DNA from: Planctomycetota bacterium
GTDB taxonomy: Bacteria > Planctomycetota > Planctomycetia > Isosphaerales > Isosphaeraceae
NCBI GenBank assembly: GCA_021818605.1
Contig: JAKAUH010000890.1
Location: 1 to 15,073 of the forward strand
Reading direction: 5' to 3'
DNA length: 15,073 nucleotides
The notes under the pieces were generated by a model. The model saw only the letters and a program-made list of their open reading frames with translations. It did not search any database and was not told where the DNA came from. The position numbers and the translations under genes were made by a program. Shown piece after piece: positions 14,589-15,073 of the stretch. Positions within the stretch are counted from its first letter, which is position 1; every line of letters starts with the position of its first letter.

Positions 14589-15073
14589 ATGACTCTCTTC
14601 AGCGCCGTGCGTCTCACCCAACACATCCTCACGAAGCCCTCGGTCATCGTCTTCGACGTGAACGAGACCCTGCTCGACATCGAGGCCCTGGGCCCGCTGT
14701 TCCAGCGCGTCTTTGGCAACCCACGAGCCCTGCGCGAGTGGTTCGCCCAGCTTGTGCTGTACTCGATGACGACCACGCTCTCGGGCCTCTACGCGGATTT
14801 CTCCTCGCTGGGTCGCGGGGCCTTTGAGATGCTCGGCGCGATCCACGGAGTCGCCATCGACGAGGACGACCTCGAGGCGCTGCGAACGGGCCTGCTCACG
14901 ATGCCGGCGCATCCCGACGTCGAGAACGGGCTGAGCGAGCTGAAGCGCGCCGGATTCCGCCTGGTGACGCTGACGAACTCGCCCCCCAACCCAGGCGGGC
15001 CGACCGCGCTGGAGCACGCCGGCCTCGCCGGCCACTTCGAGCGGCAGTTCAGCGTCGACTCGGTCCGGGAGTT
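14589..15073 (+). CDS. HAD superfamily hydrolase, haloacid dehalogenase type II-like, 3' end outside window
   Basis: The first 161 residues are visible. The ATG at 14589 has GGAG 7 nt upstream. Motif I is VFDVNETLLD (21-30), with Asp23 the nucleophile and Thr27 where haloacid dehalogenases have their conserved Thr. The helical cap follows (about 35-105), including YSMTTTLSGLYADF, which resembles the type II dehalogenase cap. Motif II is TLTNS near 127-131. The Lys and acidic motifs III-IV are partly or wholly beyond the edge. Type II members hydrolyse L-2-haloacids, but many relatives act on other substrates. It is likely co-transcribed with the upstream alpha/beta hydrolase. Confidence 0.85.
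   Translation, partial: MTLFSAVRLTQHILTKPSVIVFDVNETLLDIEALGPLFQRVFGNPRALREWFAQLVLYSMTTTLSGLYADFSSLGRGAFEMLGAIHGVAIDEDDLEALRTGLLTMPAHPDVENGLSELKRAGFRLVTLTNSPPNPGGPTALEHAGLAGHFERQFSVDSVRE

Noticed and set aside
13805..14776. Minus-strand open frame opposite the hydrolase
   Set aside because: It is the antisense shadow of the hydrolase, whose catalytic motifs are complete. It also runs across the gap into the HAD gene.

Overview
The window is high-GC DNA and looks like a member of the Planctomycetota, most likely family Isosphaeraceae. I base this on recognition, not on a search. The signs are a secreted protein with an N-terminal element resembling the planctomycete LEPR-XLL surface-protein motif, a BlaI/M56 regulator-protease pair whose protease has a lineage-style coiled-coil tail, low gene density, and short GC-rich dispersed or tandem inverted repeats between genes. 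No rRNA, tRNA, CRISPR array, insertion sequence or transposase was seen.

Layout: (1) 1-1383, minus strand: an OLD/RecF-like AAA ATPase followed 3 bp later by a TOPRIM-like protein cut by the window edge. This is a candidate two-gene defence module, and its GC content looks lower than that of the neighbours. (2) 1599-2156: a 62-residue two-helix membrane protein, then a run of about 33-bp tandem repeats. (3) 2157-4226, minus: a secreted M13 (PepO/neprilysin) zinc endopeptidase. (4) 4687-5910, plus: a LEPR-like exported protein with 15 histidine-headed pentads. (5) 6260-8742, minus: an MFS transporter, then a calcineurin-like phosphoesterase with a C-terminal beta-sandwich. (6) 9050-12067, plus: a BlaI-type repressor and an M56 membrane protease with a roughly 490-residue coiled-coil extension. 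A consensus-like promoter and two phased operator-like dyads lie upstream. (7) 12145-13431, minus: a CGNR/ABATE regulator, then a MOSC protein. (8) 13664-end, plus: an alpha/beta hydrolase and a HAD type II dehalogenase-like protein cut by the window edge.

The clearest regulatory architecture is in the last two blocks. The CGNR regulator and the hydrolase/HAD pair diverge from one 34-bp perfect inverted repeat that carries a symmetric -35/-10 pair on each strand, so one site could drive and repress both directions. Upstream of blaI, two CAGAC-N5-GACTG dyads sit exactly 21 bp apart just after the -10. The M56 protein has the full protease core but no penicillin-binding sensor domain, so its signal is probably not a beta-lactam. 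Convergent gene pairs (5910/6260 and 12067/12145) are each separated by strong hairpins.
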